This document shows, one piece after another, positions 6,033-13,321 of a DNA stretch of 13,681 bases; the first letter of the stretch is position 1; each line of letters starts with the position of its first letter. The notes under the pieces were generated by a model. It worked only from the letters and a program-made list of their open reading frames with translations, was not told the origin of the DNA and ran no database searches. Both the position numbers and the translations under genes were made by a program. Location of the stretch: the NCBI GenBank assembly GCA_009665115.1, contig WJXE01000027.1:1-13681 (forward strand), given 5' to 3'. Source of the stretch: Nitrosopumilales archaeon. Lineage in GTDB: Archaea; Thermoproteota; Nitrososphaeria; Nitrososphaerales; Nitrososphaeraceae.

Positions 6033-7088
6033 TTGTCATCATTAGTTACTTTCGCTAATTCTTGCATTGTAATTTACAGCGGCAATAACAAGATATCAGT
6101 TGATCCAACCAAACCTGTTTCCTCCGACTTTGCTTTTTTCTCTCATGCACATATTGACCATCTTTGCCGAAATTATTCTCGAACTCCCTTAACTATCGGA
6201 AACAAGATTCTTACCTCAAAGGAGACCTCTCTAATCGCTAATGCTCGAGGGTTTCCGATGAGTGAAATAAATGAAGAATATGATGGCTTCCAATTGTTAG
6301 ATACAGGCCATATTCTTGGCTCCAAGGGTCTATTAATTGGCGATAAGCTATACTACACAGGTGACATTTCTACTAGAAAAAGGGCATTTATGAAATCAGC
6401 CCGCATCCCCGAAGTGCAAACCTTGATAATAGAGACAACCTTCGGGCGACCCCACTATGTTTTTCCCGATCTAACAGATGTTATACACAAAACAAATAAA
6501 ATTATTTCTGAAATGTATGACCAAGGCATTCCTGTTCTGTTGATGGGTTACCCACTAGGCAAAGCACAATTATTGACGGCGCTTTTCGGCCACTGGGAGC
6601 CGTTCTATCTCCATGATTCAGTCTATAAAATGAACAGTACTTACAAAAAATTGGGCGTGGTGTTAAAGGATGCGACTATATATTCTGAAGCCGAAAAACA
6701 AGGATTGTTAAGCAGGACCAAGCCTTGGGTAATGATTGCGCCCCTGATGCATTCAAGAAGTACTTTTGTGAAACTTATGAAACAAAAATATAACGCCGTA
6801 TGCGTTGGGTTCAGCGGCTGGGCGATGGATAAGCGGTACCGAATCATGATGGGTCTTGATCATGCGGTAGCAATGAGCGATCACTGTGACTACGCGGAAC
6901 TGCTTGAGTTTGTGAAGGCGTCTGGAGCCAAGAAAATTTATACATTTCATGGGTTTTCCCAAGACTTCGCGGATTCGCTTAAGAAACTAGGATTTGACGC
7001 GGCACCGGTCATAAGAAGAAGCCTAGCAAAAAAAGAAGCTCGCGAAAATAAGACCTCCCTTCATCCTTCGCTGGACGCATATTTTTAG
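6033..7088 (+). CDS. Metallo-beta-lactamase / beta-CASP nuclease, SNM1 or ligase-associated type
   Basis: A 351-residue predicted nuclease with a metallo-beta-lactamase core and beta-CASP insert. Visible motifs: SHAHIDH (37-43, motif 2, HxHxDH), the motif 3 His in DTGHILGS (90-97), motif 4 Asp in YTGD (108-111), motif A acidic residue in IIETTFG (132-138), MGYPLGKAQLL (about 170-180), a second-domain FSGWAM, motif B His in SDHCDY, and the C-terminal TFHG with a motif C His. All catalytic positions are present. The IETTFG and PLGKAQ pattern resembles the SNM1/Pso2 and DNA-ligase-associated exonuclease groups more than the KH-containing mRNA 3'-end factors, which carry an N-terminal KH region absent here. 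DNA or RNA as substrate cannot be settled. The start is TTG at 6033; purN diverges from it. Confidence 0.85.
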   Translation: MSSLVTFANSCIVIYSGNNKISVDPTKPVSSDFAFFSHAHIDHLCRNYSRTPLTIGNKILTSKETSLIANARGFPMSEINEEYDGFQLLDTGHILGSKGLLIGDKLYYTGDISTRKRAFMKSARIPEVQTLIIETTFGRPHYVFPDLTDVIHKTNKIISEMYDQGIPVLLMGYPLGKAQLLTALFGHWEPFYLHDSVYKMNSTYKKLGVVLKDATIYSEAEKQGLLSRTKPWVMIAPLMHSRSTFVKLMKQKYNAVCVGFSGWAMDKRYRIMMGLDHAVAMSDHCDYAELLEFVKASGAKKIYTFHGFSQDFADSLKKLGFDAAPVIRRSLAKKEARENKTSLHPSLDAYF

Positions 7089-7116
7089 AAATTAAATTAT
7101 CCTCTAAATGTGGCTA

Positions 7117-8199
7117 TCACTTACTAGATTGCTCCCTAAAATAGGGAATGATTTTGTTACCGAACATTTCTATATTCTTGAAGTAACCGTCTCCCCAGAA
7201 TCTAATTATAAAATGGTTTGTACCTGCTTTGATAAATCTCTCTAACATCTGGATAACGTCATCTGGTTTGCCCACGCCAATCGCCGTTCTTGCGACACTG
7301 TCCGGTATTTTCAATGCTGCCTTTTTCATTTGCTCCATGAGCTCGGGTTTGTTCATGGCATATTCGGTAAAGTATCTACGGAAATCGAATTCCGAATCTT
7401 GTTGAATTTTATGCACACTTAATAATTCCGGCTTGTACAGGCTTACTTTGACTGCATTTTTCATCTTATTCCACGCTTCTTCCCCATCATCGGTGAAGTA
7501 AATGTCTACGTCGTTTGCAAATTGGAAATCAGAAAGGTTTCTCCCTATCTTCTTGGCATTTTCACGGATCACGTCAGCATGTCGTTGAAATAATTCTGGA
7601 GTGTAACCGATCGGTATCCATCCATCTCCGTACGTGGCACACAATTCGAGTGTCTTTGGTGCACCAGCTGCGATGTAGATAGGGGGTCTCGGTTTGCGAA
7701 TAGGTCTGCTTTGGAGACATGCGTTTGAAAGTTTGTAGTATTGACCTTCGTAGTTGACACGATGGTCTGGATCTGATTCAAAGAGTCTTTCGATGACCTC
7801 TAATTGTTCTTTAAATTTCGTTACCGGTTTAGAAAACTCTATGCCGAAGTCGACAACGTTTTGAGCTTCGCCAGCCCCTATACCAAGGATTGCCCTGCCG
7901 GCAGTAATCCTGTCCAACGTGATTGCTGAGAGTGCGATGGCAGAAGGATGCCTTCTAATGGCATCGGTCACACAAGTCCCTAATTCAACATTGCGGGTGA
8001 TGGTGCCTATGGCTGCGAGCATAAGCCATGCATCATTTACGATAGCGTTTTTCCATTGCGGTACATTAGAGTGATCCATCATCCAGATAGAATCATAATT
8101 CATTCGGTCGGCTATTTGACAAGCAGTCATTATTTGAGTCTCATCCAGACCCAGACGAGCAACATTCAACCCTTGAGTAAATCCAAACTTTACTTGCAT
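7117..8199 (-). CDS. LLM-class (probably F420-dependent) oxidoreductase
   Basis: A 360-residue luciferase-like monooxygenase fold (TIM barrel) enzyme related to methylene-tetrahydromethanopterin reductase and F420-dependent glucose-6-phosphate dehydrogenase. Typical features are VKFGFTQG at the start, IADRMNYDSIWMMDH, VELGTCVTDAIRRHPSAIALSA, ITAGRAILGIGAGEAQNV, PRPPIYIAAGAPKTLELC with YGDGWIPIG, and a C-terminal GKPDDVIQMLERFIKAGTNHFIIRF. The substrate is unknown; F420 use is inferred from the family and host type. An upstream in-frame TTG (8220) exists, but ATG at 8199 has a clear Shine-Dalgarno (GGGGGAG, 5-base spacing) and gives the family N-terminus. It is one of few genes here with a strong ribosome binding site, and it diverges from the HTH regulator. 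Confidence 0.9.
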   Translation of the reverse strand: MQVKFGFTQGLNVARLGLDETQIMTACQIADRMNYDSIWMMDHSNVPQWKNAIVNDAWLMLAAIGTITRNVELGTCVTDAIRRHPSAIALSAITLDRITAGRAILGIGAGEAQNVVDFGIEFSKPVTKFKEQLEVIERLFESDPDHRVNYEGQYYKLSNACLQSRPIRKPRPPIYIAAGAPKTLELCATYGDGWIPIGYTPELFQRHADVIRENAKKIGRNLSDFQFANDVDIYFTDDGEEAWNKMKNAVKVSLYKPELLSVHKIQQDSEFDFRRYFTEYAMNKPELMEQMKKAALKIPDSVARTAIGVGKPDDVIQMLERFIKAGTNHFIIRFWGDGYFKNIEMFGNKIIPYFREQSSK

Positions 8200-8276
8200 T
8201 CGATCTCCCCCATAATCCAACTACAGCGCCGGCAAATATCTAGCCATCCATTAAACAATAGCAAACTATTATCCAT
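8190..8276 (-). CDS. Possible 28-residue leader ORF overlapping the LLM gene start
   Basis: An ATG at 8276 opens a 28-codon frame (begins MDNSLLLFNGWLDICRRC) with a CxxC pair; its TAA at 8192-8190 lies 10 bases inside the LLM gene. A good minus-strand TATA element (8306-8318) sits about 36 bases upstream of the ATG, so a transcript from it would carry this ORF first. Translation might be coupled to the LLM gene. It is too short for composition to be proof. Confidence 0.25.
   Translation of the reverse strand: MDNSLLLFNGWLDICRRCSWIMGEIECK
8205..8211 (-). promoter_or_regulatory. Shine-Dalgarno sequence deciding the LLM gene start
   Basis: GGGGGAG on the minus strand, 5 bases before the ATG at 8199. 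It selects this ATG over the in-frame TTG at 8220, and implies the mRNA has a real leader, unlike most genes here. Confidence 0.6.
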
Positions 8277-8291
8277 CTCTAGACAATGGAT
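8244..8291. repeat. Repeated and inverted ATCCAT motifs with AATAG/CTATT palindrome
   Basis: ATCCAT occurs at 8246-8251 and 8271-8276, and its inverse ATGGAT at 8286-8291; between them AATAG-CAAA-CTATT (8257-8270) is a perfect 5-bp inverted repeat with a 4-base loop. The cluster lies just downstream of the minus-strand TATA element and could be an operator or leader hairpins for the LLM gene. Confidence 0.35.
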
Positions 8292-8305
8292 GCAAAGTGA
8301 CCGCT

Positions 8306-8318
8306 TACTTAAATATGT
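8306..8318 (-). promoter_or_regulatory. Candidate TATA element for the LLM gene transcript
   Basis: On the minus strand it reads ACATATTTAAGTA. Initiation about 25 bases downstream would give a leader of roughly 85 bases before the LLM ATG. A weaker box at 8231-8243 (GATATTTG) is an alternative with a short leader. Confidence 0.4.
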
Positions 8319-8356
8319 CTTGTTTCCATATCTCAAGACGTTATTTTCTCGAGAAC

Positions 8357-8366
8357 CTTTAAATAA
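8357..8366 (+). promoter_or_regulatory. Candidate TATA element for the HTH regulator gene
   Basis: CTTTAAATAA is centred about 32 bases before the ATG at 8394, giving a very short leader. Confidence 0.5.
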
Positions 8367-8393
8367 GAATCGCAGCGTTTTTGTACGTTACTG

Positions 8394-8801
8394 ATGTTAT
8401 TACCCTCCGAGATCGAAGCAAAATCACTAATCCCCGCCATAAGGGCGATTTTAGCTAAGAAGCTGGTAAAGGAATACGAAATGAAGGAGGAGATCGTCGC
8501 TAGAGTACTTGGTGTTACTCAAGCAGCCGTTAGCAACTACCTTCGAGGGACCAGAGGGGACATACAGCTCATGAATAAGCTGACCTCAGTTTTGGAAGTG
8601 ATGCGGATGACCGATAATATAGCGAGAGACTTGACTTCAAACAAGGCGTATACTCCTAACACCATGGCTAAGTTCGTCGAACTGTGTAATTATATGCGCT
8701 ATACGTTCATAATTTGCGACGTACATCACGGTATGGAGTCCAATATAGATGAGCAAGTGTGCGAACAATGTAAAGGCACACTAATAAGCGGTAGAGTATA
8801 A
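8394..8801 (+). CDS. Archaeal HTH transcriptional regulator with Cys/His tail
   Basis: A 135-residue predicted DNA-binding protein. Residues about 30-54 form a helix-turn-helix (EEIVARVLGVTQAAVSNYLR, the second helix being TQAAVSNYLRG), as in archaeal XRE-like regulators. The following helices (57-100) suit a dimerisation region. The C-terminus holds Cys109, His111, His112 and then CEQC (123-126), a likely single zinc site. It resembles the family of small archaeal regulators annotated as predicted HTH transcriptional regulators; the regulon is unknown. It diverges from the LLM oxidoreductase gene with 194 bases between starts, so control of that neighbour or of itself is possible. It converges on the phosphoglycerate mutase gene. 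Confidence 0.78.
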   Translation: MLLPSEIEAKSLIPAIRAILAKKLVKEYEMKEEIVARVLGVTQAAVSNYLRGTRGDIQLMNKLTSVLEVMRMTDNIARDLTSNKAYTPNTMAKFVELCNYMRYTFIICDVHHGMESNIDEQVCEQCKGTLISGRV

Positions 8802-8870
8802 GAAGTTCAAATTATTTATCCAACGATGAGTTACCCTATAAACAAGGATCAGGATTAACACGCAGTCGCG

Positions 8871-10163
8871 CTATTGTTTTTTTATCATGTCTATCGCAGT
8901 TCTCAGGACCGTTGAACCCATTATACGTCCCAAGCATCCTGTTGAAGCGTATTTTTCAGTAAACCTCGCACTTTCATCTTTTTTGACTATGTTCCCGGAA
9001 AATAAAACGGGCACTGGGTCTGCGCTATGGGCTCTTTTTATACAAGGCGTTGAATGATCAGCAGAAACTACTATTGTCCCTCCCTCACTTTTTAGCCTAT
9101 TTCGTAACGTCCCAAAGAACATTCTATCGATGTCTTCTATGCTTCTTTTTTTGCCTTGTGCATCACCATCGTGACCAAATTCGTCCGGTCCCTTTATGTG
9201 GACGTAGATGCCGTCATAATGTTCCAGATTATCCACAGCCACGATAGCTTTTCTTTCATAATCGTCGATATCCCCTGCTTCTAGTGTCTCCATACCTAAC
9301 ACCCTGGAAATGCCAATTTCCACCGGCATGTCCACGATGCTTGCAATGTCCATATTGTACTTTTTCCTTATCGATTCGAGTTTTGGAATAGTGTTTCCAG
9401 AATCCCTTAAGAGGATCGCATTCATAGGTGTCTTTCCTGAGCTTTCACGGCGTTTGTTGATTGGATGGTCTCTAAGGAGTCTGATTACCTGTTCCGAAAA
9501 CTCATTGACAATTTTTGCGGCGGCCGCTGCTGGTTCAGTGGGTTCCTCGGCATATGATTTTTCCAGGTGCATTCTCCCTAAATCGGCTTTGGCTACACCC
9601 ATGCCGTCGACCTTCTGATAGGCTGGATCTGTGTTTGTTATCTTATCAGAGAATCTCAAAGTAGCATGTCTGAACCTTACGCTTACGCGATGTCCGATTG
9701 TGGGCTTTATAACGAGTGCAACGCCCCTATCGCTAAACTTCATTTCATCCGTCAGAGTTTGGCAGACTTCGTTGGCTTCAACATGCTGGATATTTCTACC
9801 TGCTCTTCGATCTATTATCTGCAGCTTATCGTCTACGGTAGCAAAGTTCCCACGCAAGGCTAGGTCACCATCACGAAAATCGATGTCAGACCCAATTGCT
9901 TCTATCACTCCTCTCCCCACGTAGTTAACGTATCGGAAGCTGTAGCCTAGCATGTTAAAGACGGCAATATCGGATTGTGGTGCAATTCCTTCTCCCACAG
10001 TGATTGTCTCTCCCATGCAGCCGTTTTTAGCTAGATAATCCATATTGGGCGTATAGGCAGCATCAAGAGGAGTCAAATCGTTTAAATTTGGATGCGGCAG
10101 ATCAGACACTCCATCGAGCAAAACGTATACAAATTTTATACCAGAAGGGTCTTTATTTTTCAT
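8871..10163 (-). CDS. apgM: 2,3-bisphosphoglycerate-independent phosphoglycerate mutase, archaeal type
   Basis: A 430-residue cofactor-independent phosphoglycerate mutase of the archaeal (ApgM) branch of the alkaline phosphatase superfamily, interconverting 3- and 2-phosphoglycerate in gluconeogenesis/glycolysis. Landmarks: the first metal Asp in VYVLLDGVSDLP (12-23), TPLDAAYTPNMDYLA (31-45), the catalytic Ser64 in APQSDIAVFNMLGY, VGRGVIEAIG, KPTIGHRVSVRF, KGPDEFGHDGD (metal ligands) and VVSADHSTPC (metal Asp-His). Length is within the family range (about 400-430). ATG at 10163 has a TATA-like box at 10190-10198, about 31 bases upstream. It diverges from the GalT-like gene. A T7 run at 8877-8883 near its 3' end might stop transcripts arriving from the HTH gene. 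Confidence 0.94.
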   Translation of the reverse strand: MKNKDPSGIKFVYVLLDGVSDLPHPNLNDLTPLDAAYTPNMDYLAKNGCMGETITVGEGIAPQSDIAVFNMLGYSFRYVNYVGRGVIEAIGSDIDFRDGDLALRGNFATVDDKLQIIDRRAGRNIQHVEANEVCQTLTDEMKFSDRGVALVIKPTIGHRVSVRFRHATLRFSDKITNTDPAYQKVDGMGVAKADLGRMHLEKSYAEEPTEPAAAAAKIVNEFSEQVIRLLRDHPINKRRESSGKTPMNAILLRDSGNTIPKLESIRKKYNMDIASIVDMPVEIGISRVLGMETLEAGDIDDYERKAIVAVDNLEHYDGIYVHIKGPDEFGHDGDAQGKKRSIEDIDRMFFGTLRNRLKSEGGTIVVSADHSTPCIKRAHSADPVPVLFSGNIVKKDESARFTEKYASTGCLGRIMGSTVLRTAIDMIKKQ

Positions 10164-10189
10164 TAGTCATCAGTACATCCAGGTTGGAG

Positions 10190-10198
10190 AATTTATCT
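10190..10198 (-). promoter_or_regulatory. Candidate TATA element for apgM
   Basis: On the minus strand it reads AGATAAATT, centred about 31 bases before the ATG at 10163. Confidence 0.42.
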
Positions 10199-10264
10199 GT
10201 GACGATAATTCTGCGGCAGACAAATTAGAATTTCGGGCTGAGATTCACTATGCTTGATCATTGA

Positions 10265-10381
10265 ATGGAAGAAACGAAGACAAATGATCGTAAATCTACA
10301 GAAAGTTGGTTTGATACAGAAGCTTTAATTAAAAGAGCTCCTACGATGTTTTGGGGGCAGAGTAACAGTTGGGGGATCTGA
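10265..10381 (+). CDS. Possible 38-residue protein overlapping the galT-like start
   Basis: A 38-codon ORF from ATG 10265 to TGA 10379-10381 overlaps the TTG start of the GalT-like gene by 13 bases in another frame. The product begins MEETKTNDRKSTESWFDTEAL and ends with the Trp/aromatic run TMFWGQSNSWGI. The charged first half and clear amphipathic middle look like a genuine small protein, not noise, but no family is recognised. It spans the TATA-like box (10321-10335) assigned to the GalT-like gene, which is an argument against it. Confidence 0.35.
   Translation: MEETKTNDRKSTESWFDTEALIKRAPTMFWGQSNSWGI
10321..10335 (+). promoter_or_regulatory. Candidate TATA element for galT-like operon
   Basis: AGCTTTAATTAAAAG is centred about 41 bases before the TTG at 10369, implying a leader of about 15 bases. 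Confidence 0.42.
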
Positions 10382-11397
10382 GGAAAGACTATGTCTTAGA
10401 TAAGTTTGTAATAGTGCCAAGATCAAGTGAAAGCGAACGAATCGATCCTCCGTTAGATGGATCGTGTCCATATTGCCCGGGTAATGAGTCCATGACTGAA
10501 CCTGCTCAGATTGCACTCGTGGCCAAAGATGGCATGCTCCAACGACTTTCTGATAGTGAAGAAAATATAATCTGCGACTGGTGCGTGAGGGTCTTCCAGA
10601 GTAATACTCCAGCGGTGACAATTAGCTCTTCGCCTAGCTACTCTGATAAACCACTATACAGCGAACCCGCATACGGCTACCATCAAGTATTGGTCGCTTC
10701 TCCAGATCATGACAGGAATTTATCTCAGATTTCAGTCGACCAATGGGCAAATGTGCTCTTGGTCATTCAAGACAGGGTAAGATGGCTATATACACAGAAA
10801 AGTGTAACGTATGTTGCTGTTTACATCGATAGCGGCTTGAGGGCTGGCACGTCGATTACTCATCCGCACCTAAACATTGTAACTTTTTCCACGATTCCTC
10901 CGTACATTGAGGTAGAGGCGGAAGCTTCCCATAGATACATGAATGAGAATGGGAGTTGTCCTGCATGCAATATTATTTCTATCGAATCCAGTGGCCCGAG
11001 GCAGATACTAAGTACAGATAGCTTTCTTTCATTCTCTCCGTGGGCTCCCACATATCCTTATGAATTTTGGATTTATCCTAAACGGCACACAACTGCTTTC
11101 TCGAAAATTACGCAGAAGGAGATAACTGATCTTGCACTAATGATGAGAGCAACGCTAGGAGGCATGTCAAAAGCGTTGAATGAAACACCATTCAATCTTG
11201 TGTTTCATTTCGCTCCAGAAAAAAAGAACAGCCGTCAAATCCATTGGCATATCGAGATTTATCCACAAATCCATGCGTGGTCTGGTCTTGAACGAGGGTT
11301 TGGGGTCTATGTAAATAATATTAGGCCAGAAAAAGCAGCAGAAGTGTTAGGTTCAGCATGCAGAAGGGAGCTTGCCGGCCTGGTAGGTATCACATAG
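10369..11397 (+). CDS. GalT-like hexose-1-phosphate nucleotidyltransferase (HIT superfamily)
   Basis: A 342-residue protein with the two-domain GalT layout. N-terminal LRKDYVLDKFVIVP (4-17) is typical; Cys33/Cys36 (CPYC) is the usual zinc pair; WCVRVFQSNTPAV (71-83) and GYHQVLVASPDHD (103-115) follow. The active-site loop reads HPHLN (165-169), keeping the nucleophile His167 but with Asn where HPHGQ/HPHSQ enzymes have Gln. CPAC (197-200) and the C-terminal IHWHIEIYPQ (291-300) with GFGVYVNNIRPEKAAE are also family-like. The substrate could be UDP-glucose/galactose-1-phosphate, ADP-glucose, or another nucleotide. TTG at 10369 is forced by TAA at 10363-10365. The membrane-protein gene follows after 25 bases. 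Confidence 0.85.
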   Translation: MGDLRKDYVLDKFVIVPRSSESERIDPPLDGSCPYCPGNESMTEPAQIALVAKDGMLQRLSDSEENIICDWCVRVFQSNTPAVTISSSPSYSDKPLYSEPAYGYHQVLVASPDHDRNLSQISVDQWANVLLVIQDRVRWLYTQKSVTYVAVYIDSGLRAGTSITHPHLNIVTFSTIPPYIEVEAEASHRYMNENGSCPACNIISIESSGPRQILSTDSFLSFSPWAPTYPYEFWIYPKRHTTAFSKITQKEITDLALMMRATLGGMSKALNETPFNLVFHFAPEKKNSRQIHWHIEIYPQIHAWSGLERGFGVYVNNIRPEKAAEVLGSACRRELAGLVGIT

Positions 11398-11422
11398 GGG
11401 ATAACTAGAGCAGCAATTTCGT

Positions 11423-11872
11423 ATGGCAAAATTTGAAACCTGGGTAGCTTTGGGATCCCTTGCGCTCGGGGTCATGTTTGTAGCCCTGATTATATCATTC
11501 TACAATTTCTTGATAGGCCCTGAAGGAAAGGGACCACAAGTCTTCGTCGATCCTATTGGGGTTTTAGTCTTAATCGTTTCGATAGCAGGCGTACCTTGCC
11601 TGATACTTGCTGGCGCTGCCCTCGGACTCTCAAGATCAAGTGCAGGACGTACTTCGGCGCTTATCCTCATAATTACTGGTATTATCTTGATTGCCGGCAT
11701 GTCTGCAGCCAGGATTGCATTCACACATATCAACTCATTGTTTGTGGTGCCCGGTATGGATTTAGTTCCTCCCATTTTCATTATAGGTGGAATAGGTGTT
11801 GGAGCAGTCGGAGGCTATCTACTAAACGCTTCGAATAAAGCGCGCCGAAATCTCGAAGACGAAATCCAATAA
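11423..11872 (+). CDS. Four-helix integral membrane protein, unknown function
   Basis: A 149-residue hydrophobic protein with four predicted membrane segments at about 8-30, 45-69, 78-97 and 115-135, and a charged C-terminal tail (NKARRNLEDEIQ). Loops are short, with a PEGKGPQ turn after segment 1 and Arg/Ser-rich SRSSAGRT between 2 and 3, which by the positive-inside rule places that loop in the cytoplasm. There are no catalytic or binding motifs that I recognise. It starts 25 bases after the GalT-like stop on the same strand and is probably co-transcribed, but a shared role is not shown. ATG at 11423 is the first good start. Confidence 0.68.
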   Translation: MAKFETWVALGSLALGVMFVALIISFYNFLIGPEGKGPQVFVDPIGVLVLIVSIAGVPCLILAGAALGLSRSSAGRTSALILIITGIILIAGMSAARIAFTHINSLFVVPGMDLVPPIFIIGGIGVGAVGGYLLNASNKARRNLEDEIQ

Positions 11873-11938
11873 TTTTCGGCCTAGAATATTAGCATGAGAT
11901 ATAGTTACGTATCCTCAGAACTGTCTATCTCTACTTGG

Positions 11939-13276
11939 TCAATACCTTTTCAATATTATTCGAATCTTATTGACGACCTCTGCAGGATTACTCGCAAATA
12001 TGATGCACATAGGCTCCTTACCAATAGCCCCTTCGTGATATATAATTTCAGCTTCCGGATTTTTTGCTAATGCATATTTAATTCCCCAAAAAATTGACAT
12101 CCCCTCTTTCTTTAAAATATGTCTGGGCTCTTTACTTCTGTCGTAATTCGAGACCTTAAAAAATGCCTTTGTAATTTTTCTTATTTTCTCATCGTATTTT
12201 ATGTTCATTGCGGATCGGACGAGTCTGTTGACCGTCATGTATGCAAGAAGTGCGGAGCCAACATGTTTGGAGGCACCGAACTCGACCATTGAAGAAGCAG
12301 ATCTTGCGGTGTCACCAATTTTGATAATTCTCCCCTTGATAGCAGCAATATGATCTAACTCTCGTGCGTCCGGAAGAGCGAATGCGATATTTGACTGAGT
12401 TTCAGGTAACAAAATGCCAAAATTATCGGACGTTTCGATATCTTCAATAGCCCATTGCAGCCCCTTCAAAACGACATATCGGCTGGCGTAGTCGTACATA
12501 CTAGATGCAGGATTAGAAACCAAAAGTCCTTTGCCTATTTTTAAGGCATTTTGCAAGGAATCCCGCACATATTTATTAGCCAACTTGAAAGCGTCGATTA
12601 TACTGAAATTTCTTGCAAGAAATGCAGTGATTGCTGCAGAAAAATTACATCCTGTGCCATGCATCTCCTCTGAACTTAATTTTGAATTTGAAACTTCGAT
12701 CAGCCTACCCTCAGAAGTCAAAAGAATGTCAGCGACTTGTTTTTTTTCAAAATGATTACCTTTAATGATAACATTTTTTGCCCCAAGATTTTTTATTTTT
12801 CTGGCTGCTCTCGCAATGTCACTCCGTGATATTATTTGGATACCCGTGATTTTTTGTGCTTCAATTCGGTTTGGAGTTATTATAGTTGAAAGCGGAATCA
12901 GGTCTGCCTTAAAAGATTCGAAAGCTTCAGGCAGAAGAAGTTTTCCCCCGGTACCTGCTGACAGGATTGGATCTAGTACAACTGGGACCTTAGACCCTTT
13001 CAATACCCTACGAATAGTTTCAATATTTGGTTTATTATAGACCATTCCGATTTTAATAGCATCTGGTGGCATGTCGAGAATGACTGATCGAACTTGTTCA
13101 GTAATGCATTCAGGAGTGACTTCGAACACGCTAGAAACTTCTTGGGTGTTCTGTGCCGTTACCGCCGTTATTGCTGTGCATCCATAAACACCCAGACTTG
13201 TGAAAGTTTTTAAATCTGCTTGTATTCCCGCGCCGGCACCTGAATCACTGCCAGCAATGGACAGAGCTACTTTCAA
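11939..13276 (-). CDS. thiDN: ThiD-ThiN fusion: HMP(-P) kinase and thiamine-phosphate synthase
   Basis: A 445-residue two-domain enzyme of thiamine synthesis. Residues 1 to about 250 are ThiD, phosphorylating hydroxymethylpyrimidine to HMP-PP: IAGSDSGAGAGIQADLKTF (7-25), LDPILSAGTGGKLL (101-114), ITPNRIEAQKITG (133-145), NVIIKGNH (168-175) and the anion-hole HGTGCNFSAAITAFLA (206-221, Cys210). Residues about 265-445 are ThiN, the archaeal replacement for ThiE that joins HMP-PP to thiazole phosphate: FALPDAREL (299-307), MVEFGASKHVGSALLA (330-345, likely catalytic His338), VRSAMNIKYDE (353-363) and DRSKEP (379-384). The fusion is known in archaea. The start is TTG at 13276, with AT-rich elements at 13302-13318. 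Confidence 0.94.
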   Translation of the reverse strand: MKVALSIAGSDSGAGAGIQADLKTFTSLGVYGCTAITAVTAQNTQEVSSVFEVTPECITEQVRSVILDMPPDAIKIGMVYNKPNIETIRRVLKGSKVPVVLDPILSAGTGGKLLLPEAFESFKADLIPLSTIITPNRIEAQKITGIQIISRSDIARAARKIKNLGAKNVIIKGNHFEKKQVADILLTSEGRLIEVSNSKLSSEEMHGTGCNFSAAITAFLARNFSIIDAFKLANKYVRDSLQNALKIGKGLLVSNPASSMYDYASRYVVLKGLQWAIEDIETSDNFGILLPETQSNIAFALPDARELDHIAAIKGRIIKIGDTARSASSMVEFGASKHVGSALLAYMTVNRLVRSAMNIKYDEKIRKITKAFFKVSNYDRSKEPRHILKKEGMSIFWGIKYALAKNPEAEIIYHEGAIGKEPMCIIFASNPAEVVNKIRIILKRY

Positions 13277-13301
13277 GAGCAGGTTTTGTTAATCCGAGGT
13301 A

Positions 13302-13318
13302 CTCTTATTCAATTTATC
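13302..13318 (-). promoter_or_regulatory. Candidate TATA element for thiDN
   Basis: On the minus strand it reads ATAAATTGAATAAGAG, about 30-38 bases before the TTG start at 13276. No TPP-riboswitch consensus is visible between it and the start. Confidence 0.38.
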
Positions 13319-13321
13319 GGA

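Noticed and set aside
8200..8220. Seven-residue N-terminal extension of the LLM enzyme from TTG 8220
   Set aside because: The extension covers the Shine-Dalgarno sequence for ATG 8199 and lacks a family counterpart.
9310..9924. Two plus-strand ORFs of about 100 codons
   Set aside because: They are shadows of apgM, which is supported by catalytic motifs along its full length.
10228..10262. CTGAGA followed by TTGATCATTG, recalling a TPP riboswitch
   Set aside because: The upstream GGGTGC and downstream CGTAGGGA parts are missing and the neighbouring genes are not thiamine genes.
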